This document shows, piece after piece, positions 17,728 to 29,000 of a stretch of 48,204 nucleotides of DNA. This DNA comes from Gammaproteobacteria bacterium (GTDB lineage: Bacteria > Pseudomonadota > Gammaproteobacteria > Xanthomonadales > SZUA-5), in NCBI GenBank assembly GCA_030430155.1, contig JAUIFV010000014.1, forward strand, positions 1-48,204, given 5' to 3'. The notes below the pieces were generated by a model. It searched no databases. It was not told the origin of the DNA and worked only from the letters and a program-made list of their open reading frames with translations. The first letter of the stretch is position 1, and each line of letters begins with the position of its first letter. Made by a program: the position numbers and the translations under genes.

Positions 17728-20700
17728 CTACTCCGAAAGCGCCAGCAAACTGGCGTTGCCGCCGACCGCCGCGGTATTGACGGTGAAGGTCCGCTCGCTG
17801 GCGAAACGGGCCAGATAGTGTGGACCGCCGGCCTTGGGACCAGTTCCCGACAGCCCTTCACCGCCGAAGGGCTGCACCCCGACTACCGCGCCGATCATGT
17901 TGCGGTTGACGTAGCAGTTGCCGACCCGGGCGCGAGCCTGGATGCGTTCAACGGTGGCGTCGATGCGGCTGTGAATGCCCATGGTCAAACCGTAGCCGGT
18001 GGCATTGATCTGCTCCACCAGGGATTCCAGATCCTTGGACTTGTAGCGCAGCACGTGCATCACCGGCCCGAAGACCTCACGATTGAGCTGGCTCAGCGAG
18101 CTAATCTCGAAGGCGTGTGGGGCGACGAAGCAGCCGTGCTGGAGGGCATCGCCCAACTCGATCTTACCGATCAGCTGGGCCTCGGCGTTCATCCGCTCGA
18201 TGTGCTGTAGCAACATCTGTCGCGCCTGGTCATCGATTACCGGACCGACGTCGGTGCTGAGCAATCCGGGATCGCCGACGCTGAGCTCGGCCATCGCGCC
18301 GCGCAGCAGGTCCAGCGTGCGCTCGGCCACATCCTGCTGCACACAGAGTATGCGCAGCGCCGAACAGCGCTGGCCGGCGCTGCCGAAGGCGCTCATCACG
18401 GCGTCCTTGATCAGCTGTTCGGGCAGCGCGGTGGAATCGGCGATCATCGCGTTCTGGCCGCCAGTCTCGGCAATCAACACGCCGATGGGCGCGTCGCGGT
18501 TGGCCAGCGCCCTGTTGATCGCCCGCGCGGTTTCGGTACTGCCGGTGAAAGCCACCCCGGCGATGCGCGGGTCGGCGACCAGCTTGGCGCCCACCGAGGC
18601 GCCGTCGCCCGGCACCAGCTGCAGCACCTCGGGCGGCACCCCGGCGCGATGGAAGATCTGCACCGCGCGGTGTGCGATCAGAGTGGTTTGTTCGGCCGGC
18701 TTGGCCAGCACGGTGTTGCCGGAAACCAGCGCCGCGGCGACCTGGCCGACGAAGATGGCGAGCGGGAAGTTCCACGGGCTGACGCAGACGAAAACGCCGC
18801 GCCCGTGCAGCCCCAGATGGTTGGATTCGCCGGTCGGCCCCGGCAACAGCTCCGGCTGGCCAAACAGCTTGCGCGCCTGCGAGGCGTAGTAGCGGCAGAA
18901 ATCCACCGCTTCACGCAGCTCGGCGACGCTGTCAGCCAGGGTCTTGCCGGCCTCGCGGGTGGTCAGCGCGATCAATTCGCCGCGTCTGGCCTCCATCATG
19001 TCGGCGGCGCGCTCGAGCATCTGGGCGCGCAGATCCACCGCGGTGGCGTCCCAGCCGCGCCAGGCGCTGACCGCCGCACTCAGCGCGTTCTCAACCTGCT
19101 CGGCGCTGGCGCTGTGCCATTCGCCCAGCCGGCGGCGACGGTCGGCCGGATCGTGTACCGCCACCGCCTCGCCGCTGGCGGCCTTGCTGGCGATCAGCGG
19201 CTGCACCGAGCAATCCTGCGGCGCCGCACGGGCGACTTCGTCCGCCAACGCCTGCAGTTCCAGATCGCTGGCCAGATTGCAGCCGCGGGAATTCTGCCGC
19301 AGGCTGCCGTAGATGTTGATAGGCAGCGGAATGCGCGGGTGCGCCGTGGGCTGGGTCTGTTTGGCCAGCTCCACCGGATCGGCGATCAGCTCCTCGACCG
19401 GCAGCGCTTCATCGACGATGCGGTTGACGAAGGAGGTGTTGGCGCCGTTTTCGAGCAATCGACGGACCAAATAGGGCAGCAGGTCCTCATGGGTCCCCAC
19501 CGGCGCGTAGACCCGGCAAGGCACGCTGAGGCGCTCGACCGGGATCACCTCGGCGTACAGATCGGTACCCATGCCGTGCAGGCGCTGAAACTCGAACGGC
19601 GCACCCAGCGCCTGCGCGTGGGTGGTGATGGCGGCGATGGTGTGCGCATTGTGGGTGGCAAACTGCGGGTAGAAGGCGTCGCGATGGACCAGCAGCCGCC
19701 GCGCGCAGGCCAGGTAGCTCAGATCGGTGTTGTGCTTGCGGGTGAACACCGGATAGCCGGGCAGACCGTCGACCTGGGCGCGCTTGATCTCGGTATCCCA
19801 GTAGGCGCCTTTGACCAGCCGCACATTGAGCAGTTGGCCAACCTCGCGGGCCAACTCGGCGAGCCAGTCAATCACCGCCAGGGTGCGCTTCTGATAGGCC
19901 TGCACCGCCAAACCAAAGCCATTCCAGCCGGCCAGCGAGGGCGAGCGGATCACCGCGGCAATCACCTCCAGCGATAGCTCCAACCGATCGGCCTCTTCGG
20001 CGTCGATGGTCATCGGGATGCCCTGCGCCTTGGCCGCCTCGGCCAGCTCCAGCACCCGCGGCACCAGTTCGGCAAGCACCCGGTTACGCTTGGCCTTCTC
20101 GTAGCGCGGATGCAGTGCGGACAGCTTGACCGAGATACTCGGTGCGGCATGCACGTCAGGATGCGGTCCGGTGGCGCCGATCTTGCCGATCGCACCCAGG
20201 TAGGCGGCGTGGTAACGCTTGGCGTCGGCTTCGGTCATCGCCGCCTCGCCGAGCATGTCGTAGGAATGCCGATAGCGTCGGTGATCCTTGCTGCGCGCAC
20301 GCTCCAGCGCTTCGCCGATGTTGCGACCCATCACGAACTGATGGCCCATGATGCGCATCGCCTGGCGCACCGCCATGCGGATCACCGGCTCGCTCTTGCG
20401 CCCGATCATGCGCTTGATCGCGCTGCCAAAGTTGCGCTTGGTGTCATCGGCCAATGAAACCAACCGACCGGTCAGCACCAGCCCCCAGGTGCCAGCGTTG
20501 ACAAAGGTTGAGGCGCTCTTGCCGGAATGGGCCTGCCAATCGGCGTCGGCCAGCTTGTCACGGATCAACTCATCTGCGGTATCGGCGTCTGGAATGCGCA
20601 GCAGCGCCTCGGCAACGCACATCAGCAGCACGCCTTCCTCGCTGGAAAGGTCGTACTCGCGCATGAAGGACTCCACCGCACTCTGCTCCGGCGCCCGCGC

Positions 20701-20892
20701 ACGCACCCGCTTGACCAGATCGGCAGCCAGCGCATTGACCCGAGCGCGCTCGTCGGGATCGGTGTCGGCAATGCGGATCAGATCGGCCACGGTCTCAGCC
20801 TCGTCGCGCAGATAGTTCTGCGCGATCCGGGCGAAGCTCGGGTCTTCAATAGGACCGCGGTCAAAGCGCAAGATCGCGTTGTTGTCGCTCAT
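17728..20892 (-). CDS. putA: Bifunctional proline dehydrogenase / L-glutamate gamma-semialdehyde dehydrogenase
   Basis: Oxidises proline to glutamate in two steps, delivering electrons to quinone and NAD. The 1054-residue chain has the proline dehydrogenase barrel at about 150-460 (SVKLSALHPRYE, TIDAEEADRLELSLE, RLVKGAYWDTEIKRAQ) and the aldehyde dehydrogenase domain from about 560 (CVSPWNFPLAIF, AFTGSTETARAINRAL, ETGGQNAM with Glu near 810, GQRCSALR with the catalytic Cys near 844, and NRNMIGAVVGVQPFGGEGLSG). It starts directly with SDNNAILRFDRG and lacks the N-terminal ribbon-helix-helix of E. coli PutA, so it should not act as its own repressor. Upstream are heptamer arrays and the end of the cox operon. 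Confidence 0.95.
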   Translation of the reverse strand: MSDNNAILRFDRGPIEDPSFARIAQNYLRDEAETVADLIRIADTDPDERARVNALAADLVKRVRARAPEQSAVESFMREYDLSSEEGVLLMCVAEALLRIPDADTADELIRDKLADADWQAHSGKSASTFVNAGTWGLVLTGRLVSLADDTKRNFGSAIKRMIGRKSEPVIRMAVRQAMRIMGHQFVMGRNIGEALERARSKDHRRYRHSYDMLGEAAMTEADAKRYHAAYLGAIGKIGATGPHPDVHAAPSISVKLSALHPRYEKAKRNRVLAELVPRVLELAEAAKAQGIPMTIDAEEADRLELSLEVIAAVIRSPSLAGWNGFGLAVQAYQKRTLAVIDWLAELAREVGQLLNVRLVKGAYWDTEIKRAQVDGLPGYPVFTRKHNTDLSYLACARRLLVHRDAFYPQFATHNAHTIAAITTHAQALGAPFEFQRLHGMGTDLYAEVIPVERLSVPCRVYAPVGTHEDLLPYLVRRLLENGANTSFVNRIVDEALPVEELIADPVELAKQTQPTAHPRIPLPINIYGSLRQNSRGCNLASDLELQALADEVARAAPQDCSVQPLIASKAASGEAVAVHDPADRRRRLGEWHSASAEQVENALSAAVSAWRGWDATAVDLRAQMLERAADMMEARRGELIALTTREAGKTLADSVAELREAVDFCRYYASQARKLFGQPELLPGPTGESNHLGLHGRGVFVCVSPWNFPLAIFVGQVAAALVSGNTVLAKPAEQTTLIAHRAVQIFHRAGVPPEVLQLVPGDGASVGAKLVADPRIAGVAFTGSTETARAINRALANRDAPIGVLIAETGGQNAMIADSTALPEQLIKDAVMSAFGSAGQRCSALRILCVQQDVAERTLDLLRGAMAELSVGDPGLLSTDVGPVIDDQARQMLLQHIERMNAEAQLIGKIELGDALQHGCFVAPHAFEISSLSQLNREVFGPVMHVLRYKSKDLESLVEQINATGYGLTMGIHSRIDATVERIQARARVGNCYVNRNMIGAVVGVQPFGGEGLSGTGPKAGGPHYLARFASERTFTVNTAAVGGNASLLALSE

Positions 20893-20958
20893 TGGATGCT
20901 CGCAGGTGGAATCGGCGTCATGGCCGGGTGGTCGGGACGGCGCAGTTTACTCGGGCGA

Positions 20959-21081
20959 GGGCCCTGGGCCCAGGGCTCAGGGCCCAGGGCCCAGGGCCCA
21001 GAATGCAAACACCCGCGCCGGGCTCGGCGCGGGTGGTCGGTTTCAAAGTGTGCCGATACTGGGCCCTCTTCCCTGGGCCCT
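20959..21081. repeat. Heptanucleotide array (GGGCCCA/GGGCTCA units)
   Basis: Six exact-period units run from 20959 to 21000 (GGGCCCT, GGGCCCA, GGGCTCA, then three GGGCCCA). After a 60-base gap holding a hairpin, three more in-register units lie at 21061-21081 (GGGCCCT, CTTCCCT, GGGCCCT). The array fills the 217-base gap between coxC and putA. The same unit recurs at five other intergenic sites in this window. Confidence 0.9.
21011..21034 (-). terminator. GC-rich hairpin downstream of coxC
   Basis: A perfect 9-bp stem (ACCCGCGCC / GGCGCGGGT) with a 6-base loop lies 76 bases after the coxC stop. On the minus strand it is followed by GTTTGC, a weak T tract, so it is a plausible but not strong terminator of the cox operon. 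Confidence 0.5.
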
Positions 21082-21109
21082 CGACCGCGCGCCGGCAGGC
21101 GCGTGGTCG

Positions 21110-21973
21110 CTAAAGCACGTAGACGAAGACGAACAGCCCCAGCCAGACCACGTCCACGAAGTGCCAATACCAAGCCACGGCCTCGAAACCGAAGTGGTTC
21201 TCGTTGCTGAAGTGGCCGGCGATGCAGCGGCCCAGGATTACGCAGAGCATGATCGCGCCCAGGGTCACGTGCATGCCGTGGAAGCCGGTGAGCATGAAGA
21301 AGGTGGAGCCATAGACGCCCGAGCCCAGGGTCAGGTTCAGCTCGGAATAGGCGTGGATGTATTCCTCAGCCTGGAAAAACAGGAACAGGGCACCCAGGGC
21401 AATGGTTGCCGCCAGCCAGAAGATCAGCGCACCGCGCTTGTTCACCTTCAGCGCCCAGTGGGCGGCAGTGATGGTGGCGCCGGACAGGAGCAGCAGGATG
21501 GTGTTGAGCAGCGGCAGGCCCCAGGCCGGAATGGTTTCGAATCGACCACCCACATCGGCCGGGCCATTGGTCGGCCAAGCAGGGCTGAACTCTTCCCACA
21601 GGAAACGATTGGTGTTGAAACCGTCGCCGTCGCCGCCCAACCACGGAATAGAGAATTGACGCGCATAGAACAGCGCGCCAAAGAAGGCGGCAAAGAACAT
21701 CACCTCGGAAAAGATGAACCAGGCCATGCCCTGGCGGAAGGAGATGTCGACCTGATCGGAATACAGCCCCTGCAGGCTCTCCCGGATCACGTCGCCAAAC
21801 CAGCCGAACAGCATCACGATGATCAGCACCGAACCCAGGATCAGCAGCGGACCGCCAGTGGCGGCCTCGTTCATCAGATTGGCTGCTCCAAACATCATGA
21901 TGAACATGGCGACCGAGCCGAAGATCGGCCAGCGGCTGCCGTGCGGAACGTAGTATGTTGCGGATTGGGCCAT
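21110..21973 (-). CDS. coxC: Cytochrome c oxidase subunit III
   Basis: Integral membrane subunit III of an aa3-type oxidase, 287 residues. Recognisable features are the N-terminal YYVPHGSRWPIFGS, several hydrophobic helices, DISFRQGMAWFIFSEVMFFAAFFGALFY-like segment around residues 77-106 with the conserved Glu, LTGFHGMHVTLGAIML near 225 and the C-terminal AVAWYWHFVDVVWLGLF. It is the last gene of the cox operon, about 70 bases after ctaG. A GC-rich hairpin and heptamer repeats follow. Confidence 0.95.
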   Translation of the reverse strand: MAQSATYYVPHGSRWPIFGSVAMFIMMFGAANLMNEAATGGPLLILGSVLIIVMLFGWFGDVIRESLQGLYSDQVDISFRQGMAWFIFSEVMFFAAFFGALFYARQFSIPWLGGDGDGFNTNRFLWEEFSPAWPTNGPADVGGRFETIPAWGLPLLNTILLLLSGATITAAHWALKVNKRGALIFWLAATIALGALFLFFQAEEYIHAYSELNLTLGSGVYGSTFFMLTGFHGMHVTLGAIMLCVILGRCIAGHFSNENHFGFEAVAWYWHFVDVVWLGLFVFVYVL

Positions 21974-22046
21974 GACTATTGCTCGATTTCGTTGCTGAAG
22001 GAGGCCGCTGCGGCGGCGCTGTCGCTACCGCATTCGGCGCTTGGCA

Positions 22047-22646
22047 TCAGGAAGCAGGATTATCGGTTACCGAGTGTTCCTTGGCTACCCGCTGGGTGGC
22101 CAACTCGTTGAGGAAAAAGGTGTAGGACAGGGTCACCGTCTTCACGCTGGCCGGAATGTCCGGATCGATCACGAAACGCACCGGCATCTCGCGCTGTTCG
22201 CCGGGTTCCAGCAATTGCTCGGTGAAGCAAAAGCATTCGGTCTTGTTGAAATAGATGGAGGCGACGTTGGGCGCCACGCTGGGCACCGCCTGGCCGACCA
22301 ACGTCTGCTTATCGAGATTCTGCGCATAGAACAACGCGCTGCTCAACTCGCCAGGGTGCACCTTCATCTCGCGCACTTCCGGTTTGAACTGCCAGGGCAG
22401 CGAGCTGTGCGAGGTGCCGTCGAATTGCACGGTGATCGTGCGGCTGGTGTCCACCAGCACCGGCTGCTCGCCGCTGATCTGCCCGGTCTTGCCGTTGACC
22501 CCGGTGATCTCGCAGTAAATGGTGTAGATCGGGATCAGCGAAAAGCAAAAGAAGAACGCGCCCGCACAGGCCAGCAAGGCACGCTTGACCACTCGGCGAT
22601 TGTTCGCAGAGACGGCGGCCTGCGGATCAGTGGGTGGATTCACCAT
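22047..22646 (-). CDS. ctaG: Cytochrome c oxidase assembly protein CtaG/Cox11
   Basis: Copper chaperone that delivers copper to the CuB site of subunit I. The 199-residue product has one N-terminal membrane helix (ALLACAGAFFFCFSLIPIYT, about 23-43), followed by a periplasmic domain with the CxC copper motif in YFNKTECFCFTEQ near residue 135, and VRFVIDPDIP, all typical of Cox11. ATG 22646 is preceded by GGAG, which overlaps the stop of the small upstream gene, pointing to translational coupling. It stands between coxA/small protein and coxC as in many proteobacteria. Confidence 0.94.
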   Translation of the reverse strand: MVNPPTDPQAAVSANNRRVVKRALLACAGAFFFCFSLIPIYTIYCEITGVNGKTGQISGEQPVLVDTSRTITVQFDGTSHSSLPWQFKPEVREMKVHPGELSSALFYAQNLDKQTLVGQAVPSVAPNVASIYFNKTECFCFTEQLLEPGEQREMPVRFVIDPDIPASVKTVTLSYTFFLNELATQRVAKEHSVTDNPAS

Positions 22647-22652
22647 TGCTCC

Positions 22653-22785
22653 TTAGCTGTTGAGGATGGCGCGCAGGAAGAACGCGCCGTAGATGCCCAG
22701 AGCAACCAGCCCCATGATGATCGCGGTGCGCAGTGCGGCAGACCTGCGCGGATCCTCTGCGGGGCTGGCCGACTGGTCGGCCGGT

Positions 22786-22802
<17 letters not shown>
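22653..22802 (-). CDS. Small single-span membrane protein between coxA and ctaG (cytochrome oxidase small assembly protein type)
   Basis: A 49-residue frame starts at GTG 22802 inside the end of coxA (17-base overlap) and ends with TAA at 22653. The product begins MTSPTKPADQSASPAED and has one membrane helix (AIIMGLVALGIYGAFFLR, about residues 28-45) near its C-terminus. Its stop is 6 bases from the ctaG start and contributes to the ctaG ribosome-binding site (TAAGGAG). Position, size and topology fit the short proteins annotated as cytochrome oxidase small assembly protein in other proteobacterial cox operons. It is too short for many gene callers. The GTG start is the only reasonable one; its function in this organism is inferred. 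Confidence 0.7.
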
Positions 22803-24429
<1,627 letters not shown>

Positions 24430-24455
24430 GACTAGGTTCGTCCTTCTCTTCAGCT

Positions 24456-25310
24456 TTAGCTCTTGGTGATCGGCGCCGGTGCGGGCGTCTGCGCGGTGGC
24501 GCTGACGTCGGGCAGCGCGGCTTGCTGCTGGGCCAGCCAGGCTTCGAACTCGGCCTTGGGCTTGGCGATCACCACAATGGGCATGAAGCCGTGATCCTTG
24601 CCGCACAGCTCGGCGCACTGGCCGCGGTAGGTTCCGGGTTCATCGATCTGGGTCCAGGCTTCGTTGATGAAGCCTGGAATGGCGTCCTGCTTCCAGCCCA
24701 GCGCCGGCACCCACCAGGAGTGGATAACGTCGTCGGCAGTAATCACGAAGCGGATCTTGGTACCGGTGGGCACGATCAGCGGCTTGTCCACATCGAGCAG
24801 GTAGTTCTCGATGGCGGTCACATCCACGCCGGAGCCCAAACGCCGGGCGGCGTCGGCGTCACGGCTCAAGCTGGAGATGAAGTTGACGTCGGTACCGACG
24901 TACTCGTAGCGCCATTTCCACTGATAGCCGGTGATCTTTACCGTCATCTCGGCATCACCGGTATCGGCCATGCGGATCAAGGTGCCGGTGGCGGGGATCG
25001 CCATGCCAACCAGGATCAGTATCGGGACCACGGTCCAAATGATCTCGGCAGTGGTGTTGTGGCTCCAGGTCGCGGCCACTGCACCCTTACTCTTGCGGAA
25101 CTTCCACATTGAATAAAACATCGCCCCGAACACGATCAGGCCGATCACGCAGCAGATCCCGAAGATGATCATGTGCAGCTGATAGACCTCATGCGAACTG
25201 GCGGTCGCCCCTGGGGTCATGTTCAGCTGCCAACGCTCGGGATTGGCCCAGGCCGCAGTCGATGCCAGCGCGGCAAGCAGCATGCCCAGTCCGGTGCTCA
25301 AACGCCTCAT
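24456..25310 (-). CDS. coxB: Cytochrome c oxidase subunit II
   Basis: CuA-bearing subunit of the aa3-type oxidase, receiving electrons from cytochrome c on the periplasmic side. A signal peptide (LGMLLAALASTAAWA) precedes two membrane helices (about 45-66 and 88-108). The CuA domain has ITGYQWKWRYEYVG, DVIHSWWVPALGWKQDAIPG and the ligand loop GQCAELCGKDHGFM. ATG 25310 has AGGGG 8 bases upstream; ATG 25316 has its Shine-Dalgarno too close, so I prefer the second. Product 284 residues. There is no C-terminal cytochrome c fusion. It lies just after the DUF2244 gene. Confidence 0.95.
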   Translation of the reverse strand: MRRLSTGLGMLLAALASTAAWANPERWQLNMTPGATASSHEVYQLHMIIFGICCVIGLIVFGAMFYSMWKFRKSKGAVAATWSHNTTAEIIWTVVPILILVGMAIPATGTLIRMADTGDAEMTVKITGYQWKWRYEYVGTDVNFISSLSRDADAARRLGSGVDVTAIENYLLDVDKPLIVPTGTKIRFVITADDVIHSWWVPALGWKQDAIPGFINEAWTQIDEPGTYRGQCAELCGKDHGFMPIVVIAKPKAEFEAWLAQQQAALPDVSATAQTPAPAPITKS

Positions 25311-25322
25311 AGTCATAACCCC

Positions 25323-25838
25323 TTACTTGAAACTCACATTGGCTTCCAGCGGAGGTGCAGGGTGAATGCTCAGCACGCTCCGAATCATCTTCAGCAGTCG
25401 CTTGCGCTCATCTTCCGCAAGAAAACTGCCCACCTCGACCGCTTTGCCGTGCGAACCCACCAACACCCGCCGCGGTCGCCCTGGAAACTGCCCTGGCTCG
25501 GTCCAGGCCCGCGCCCAATACACATTGAATTCGATGTGGTCATGTCGCTGCCGGCGCCAGCGCTCAACAGTCAGACTATCGCCACGACGCGCTATACGGT
25601 CCTCATCTTCCCCACTGCGCCAGCTCAACAGCAAACAGGCGCCCACCGCAAGCAGATTGATCAGCGCAAACGGCAGCGCCAGCCAGTTGCCCTGCATGAC
25701 GCTGAAACTCACCACGCCCGCCGAGGTCAGCACCAATCCGAAGAAGGTCCCCGCCAGCAAGGCTGGCGTCGCTGATCGATTGGGCCGCGCCACCAGGATG
25801 GAGTCATCCTGGTTGAGCGGGAGAGTAGACACGGTCAT
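25323..25838 (-). CDS. DUF2244 domain protein at the head of the cox operon
   Basis: A 171-residue membrane protein recognised as DUF2244: two adjacent hydrophobic helices (ALLAGTFFGLVLTSAGVVSF and LALPFALINLLAVGACLLL, about 34-82) and a cytoplasmic C-terminal part with RWRRQRHDHIEFNVYWARAW and VLVGSHGKAVEVGSFLAEDE. DUF2244 genes frequently sit next to ctaC/coxB; the function is unknown, but an assembly or stability role is plausible from that linkage. The stop is only about 6 bases from the coxB start. ATG 25838 is preferred; ATG 25865 would add nine residues. Confidence 0.82.
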   Translation of the reverse strand: MTVSTLPLNQDDSILVARPNRSATPALLAGTFFGLVLTSAGVVSFSVMQGNWLALPFALINLLAVGACLLLSWRSGEDEDRIARRGDSLTVERWRRQRHDHIEFNVYWARAWTEPGQFPGRPRRVLVGSHGKAVEVGSFLAEDERKRLLKMIRSVLSIHPAPPLEANVSFK

Positions 25839-25991
25839 CAAAGAGTGCTCGCGCAACCGCCGCATGATACCGATGCGTGCGCCCTAGCAGCAAGGCACCG
25901 CACCACGGTTAGCATGCCACCAACAGCCCTGCACATGGGTCAAGATGCGGAGAAGTGGGCCAGATCGCGGTAGAAACTGCCGCCTCAGCAG

Positions 25992-26019
25992 CGCAGCGCC
26001 CCGACCGCGGGGCGCTGCG
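25992..26019 (-). terminator. Strong hairpin after the secreted BNR gene
   Basis: A perfect 11-bp stem (CGCAGCGCCCC / GGGGCGCTGCG) with a 6-base loop begins 8 bases after the BNR-propeller stop. There is no good T-run, so termination may be Rho-assisted, or the hairpin may protect the 3' end. It separates the BNR transcript from the DUF2244-cox operon. Confidence 0.55.
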
Positions 26020-26027
26020 TGCATAGC

Positions 26028-29000
26028 TCACTGGGGCACGGTGAACACCGTGTCGCCATTCTGATCCAGCAGCCGCAGGCGCAGATCACGCGCGCCGCTG
26101 GCGCCGTAGCTGGGCGCCGAGAGCACCCGGATGCTGGTGGTGTGCGGGGTGGAGATGCAGAATCCGGCGAAGCCGGACACCCCGCCGGCCGGGTTGGTGG
26201 CGTGGTAGCCGCCAACCACCGCGCCGCCCTGGAAGCCACCGCCGGGTCGATCCACAAACTGGGTGGTGAGTGAGAAGAAGAACTGCCCCTCGGGAGCGCC
26301 GCCGGCGGCGCTGGCCGGGAACCCTTCCACCGTCACGGTCGACACGTAGTAGCCGGGCTCAACCACCACCGAATCATCGAAGGCCTCGGCCAGGGTCAGG
26401 TTTGCGGCCGATTCGTACACCGTGACCCGGCCGCTTTGGGTCTCCCTGGCAATGGTGATGCGCACCGGCAGGGTGCCATTGTTGTCGCTGGCCGGACTCC
26501 CGCGCAGGGAAAGATTGAGGCGCTGGTTCTCCTGCGCCGGGTTGGCGATGTTGGCGCCGGCAAATCCTTGTTGGCTGACGTCTACCAGCCCACCGAAATT
26601 CAGGCCGCCCTGCAGATCACGGGTGCCTGGCGAATCCAGCAGCAGTTCCATGCCGTAGATGCCGTTGCTCACTCCGCTGCCGGGGCCATCATCGATGGCG
26701 GCGGTGAAATAGCCGCTGGGGCAGTTCGGATTGGGCGGATTGGGCGCGGGCAGGCCGGCATTTACCACCCCAGGCTCGTCCACCCCGTTGCCACCACCGC
26801 CGCCGCTGGCGGTCAGCGCGACCTGATAGGCGCCGCCGGAGGCGGCGTTGAAGCTGGACACGCGCAGGAAGTAGGTGCCGGCGGCCACCTGACCCTGAAT
26901 CCTGAAGTTGCGGTTGTTCTGATCGCCAGCGCTGTCGTCGTCCTGGGCGATCTGCGAACAGTTGGCGTCATAGAGCGTACCGAAGGAGTCGAACTGCGAG
27001 CTGGCTTCGGCGGTCAGCGTGGCGCTTGCCGATAGCGTGAAGCGGAAGAAGTCGACGTCGCTGGTCGGATCCAGGTTGCCGCTCAAGGTGCTGTTGACCG
27101 AACTGTTGGTCGCCGCCGCGCAGCTGTCGCCGTGGTCGTCGCCACCGCCACCGCCGCCACCGGCGCTCAGTTCGGTGACCCAGACGCTGCGCCCGTAGGT
27201 GGCCGCGGCAAGCAGATTGGTGTTGGCGTTGACCGCCAGGAAACTGACTCCCGCGTTGGGCAAGCCGTTGTTCATCCTGGCCCAGGATCCGCCGCCGTCG
27301 GTGCTGATGAAGACGCCGGTATCGCCGCCGGCGTAGATCTCGTCGGGCTGATCGGGGCGTATCGCCAGCGCGTTGATGGGTGCATCGGGCAGGTTGGCGG
27401 AAACGTCGGTCCAGCTGCCACCGGCGTCATTGGTCCTGAACACGTGGCCGGGCGTTTGCGGAGTAGACCCGTTGAACCCGGAATAGGCGACGTAGACCGT
27501 ACTGGGATTGCTGGGATGCACCGCCACCGATGTGGCGTAGCGGTTCGGCAAGGTCGCGCTGTTGATGACCCCGAAGCTGCCGTTGGCGCCGCGAGCGACC
27601 GTCCCGTCGTTGGCGGTGGTGTAAATGATGCTGCTATCGGACGGCGCGACCGCGATGCGGGTCAGTGCGGCGCCCTGGCTGCGGGTCAGGTCCGAACTGA
27701 CCGGATTCCAGGTGTTGCCGCTGTCGGCGGTTCGATAGAGTCGATTGGTGCCGGCGTAGAGCACTGAGGAGTTGCTCGGGTCCATCTGCAGCGGCGCTAT
27801 GAACTCCACCGGCTCACCTTCTGGCGGCTGGAAGATGGGCTGAAAACTGTTGCCGCCATCGGTGGATCGGTCGATGCGCAGCTGCTGGGTGGAGCTGAAC
27901 ACAATCTGCGGATTGGCAAAGTCGATCGCCGAATCACCGCCGTCACCGCCGGAGACCTCGGTCCAGACGTTGCTGGTGGTGCGGCGGGTGGTGCCGTTGT
28001 CCTGATTGCCGGTGAAGTAGATGTTGGCATTGGTCGGGTGCAGCGACACGTGATAGGGCTGTAGGGTCGCCAGGGTGCCGCCTATGGAAGTCCAGGTGGT
28101 GCCGCCGTTGGTCGAGCGGTAAATGCCGCCGTCGTTGCCGTTGTAGACCACCGATGGGTTGTTGGGGTCGTGCAGCATCACGTGATGATCGACGTGCACC
28201 TGGCCGGGGTTGCCGTTGTCGGCGTTGTTGTTCTCGCCCACGCGCAGGAAGCTCTGCCCGCCATCCTGAGTGCGGTAGCTGCCGACGCCGCCGAGCAAGA
28301 CGTCGTCGGGGTTCTGAGGATTGACTGCGATCACGTTGTCGTAGTCGCACTGCCCTTCGCAATAGCTGAGCGGATTGCCCAGATCGTTGCTATTGGGATC
28401 GGGGATGGCGGTTTCCACCGGCGCGCTCCAGTTTTGGCCGCCATCGGTGGACACCTGCAGCACCACGTTGTTGCCCCGCTGACCGCCTATAAACACTCGC
28501 GAACCGTCACTGGAAAGACCAATGCCCAGGCGATTGACGTCCTCGCCGCTGACCGTCCCGGCGACCCGACCCCAGGTTGCGCCGGCGTCGGTGGAGCCGT
28601 ACAGACCGTTGTCCGCGCCTACGCCGGTGGCGGAATGAAACATGACGTTGAAGTTGTTCGGGACCGCGCGCAGCCCGGTACAGAAGTTGGCCGCGGTGCG
28701 CTGGAAACTCTGCCCGCCATCGGTTGAACGATAGATGCCGCCGACACTGGAGTTGGCGGCGCTGCCTTCCAGGGTTTGCCCGCCTTTGGCACAGACCACC
28801 ACCAGATTGCTGTTACTGGGTGAGATCAAGATGTCGGAGATCTGACCACCGATGAACTCGTTGACCCCGAGTACGCTCCAGCTGGCGCCGCCATCGACAC
28901 TCTTGAGGATTCCCACCCCGTAGTAGGCGCCGTTGCCTTCACCGGTGCCGACATAGAACACGTTGGAATTGCTCGGGTCGATGGCCACTGCCCCCACCGC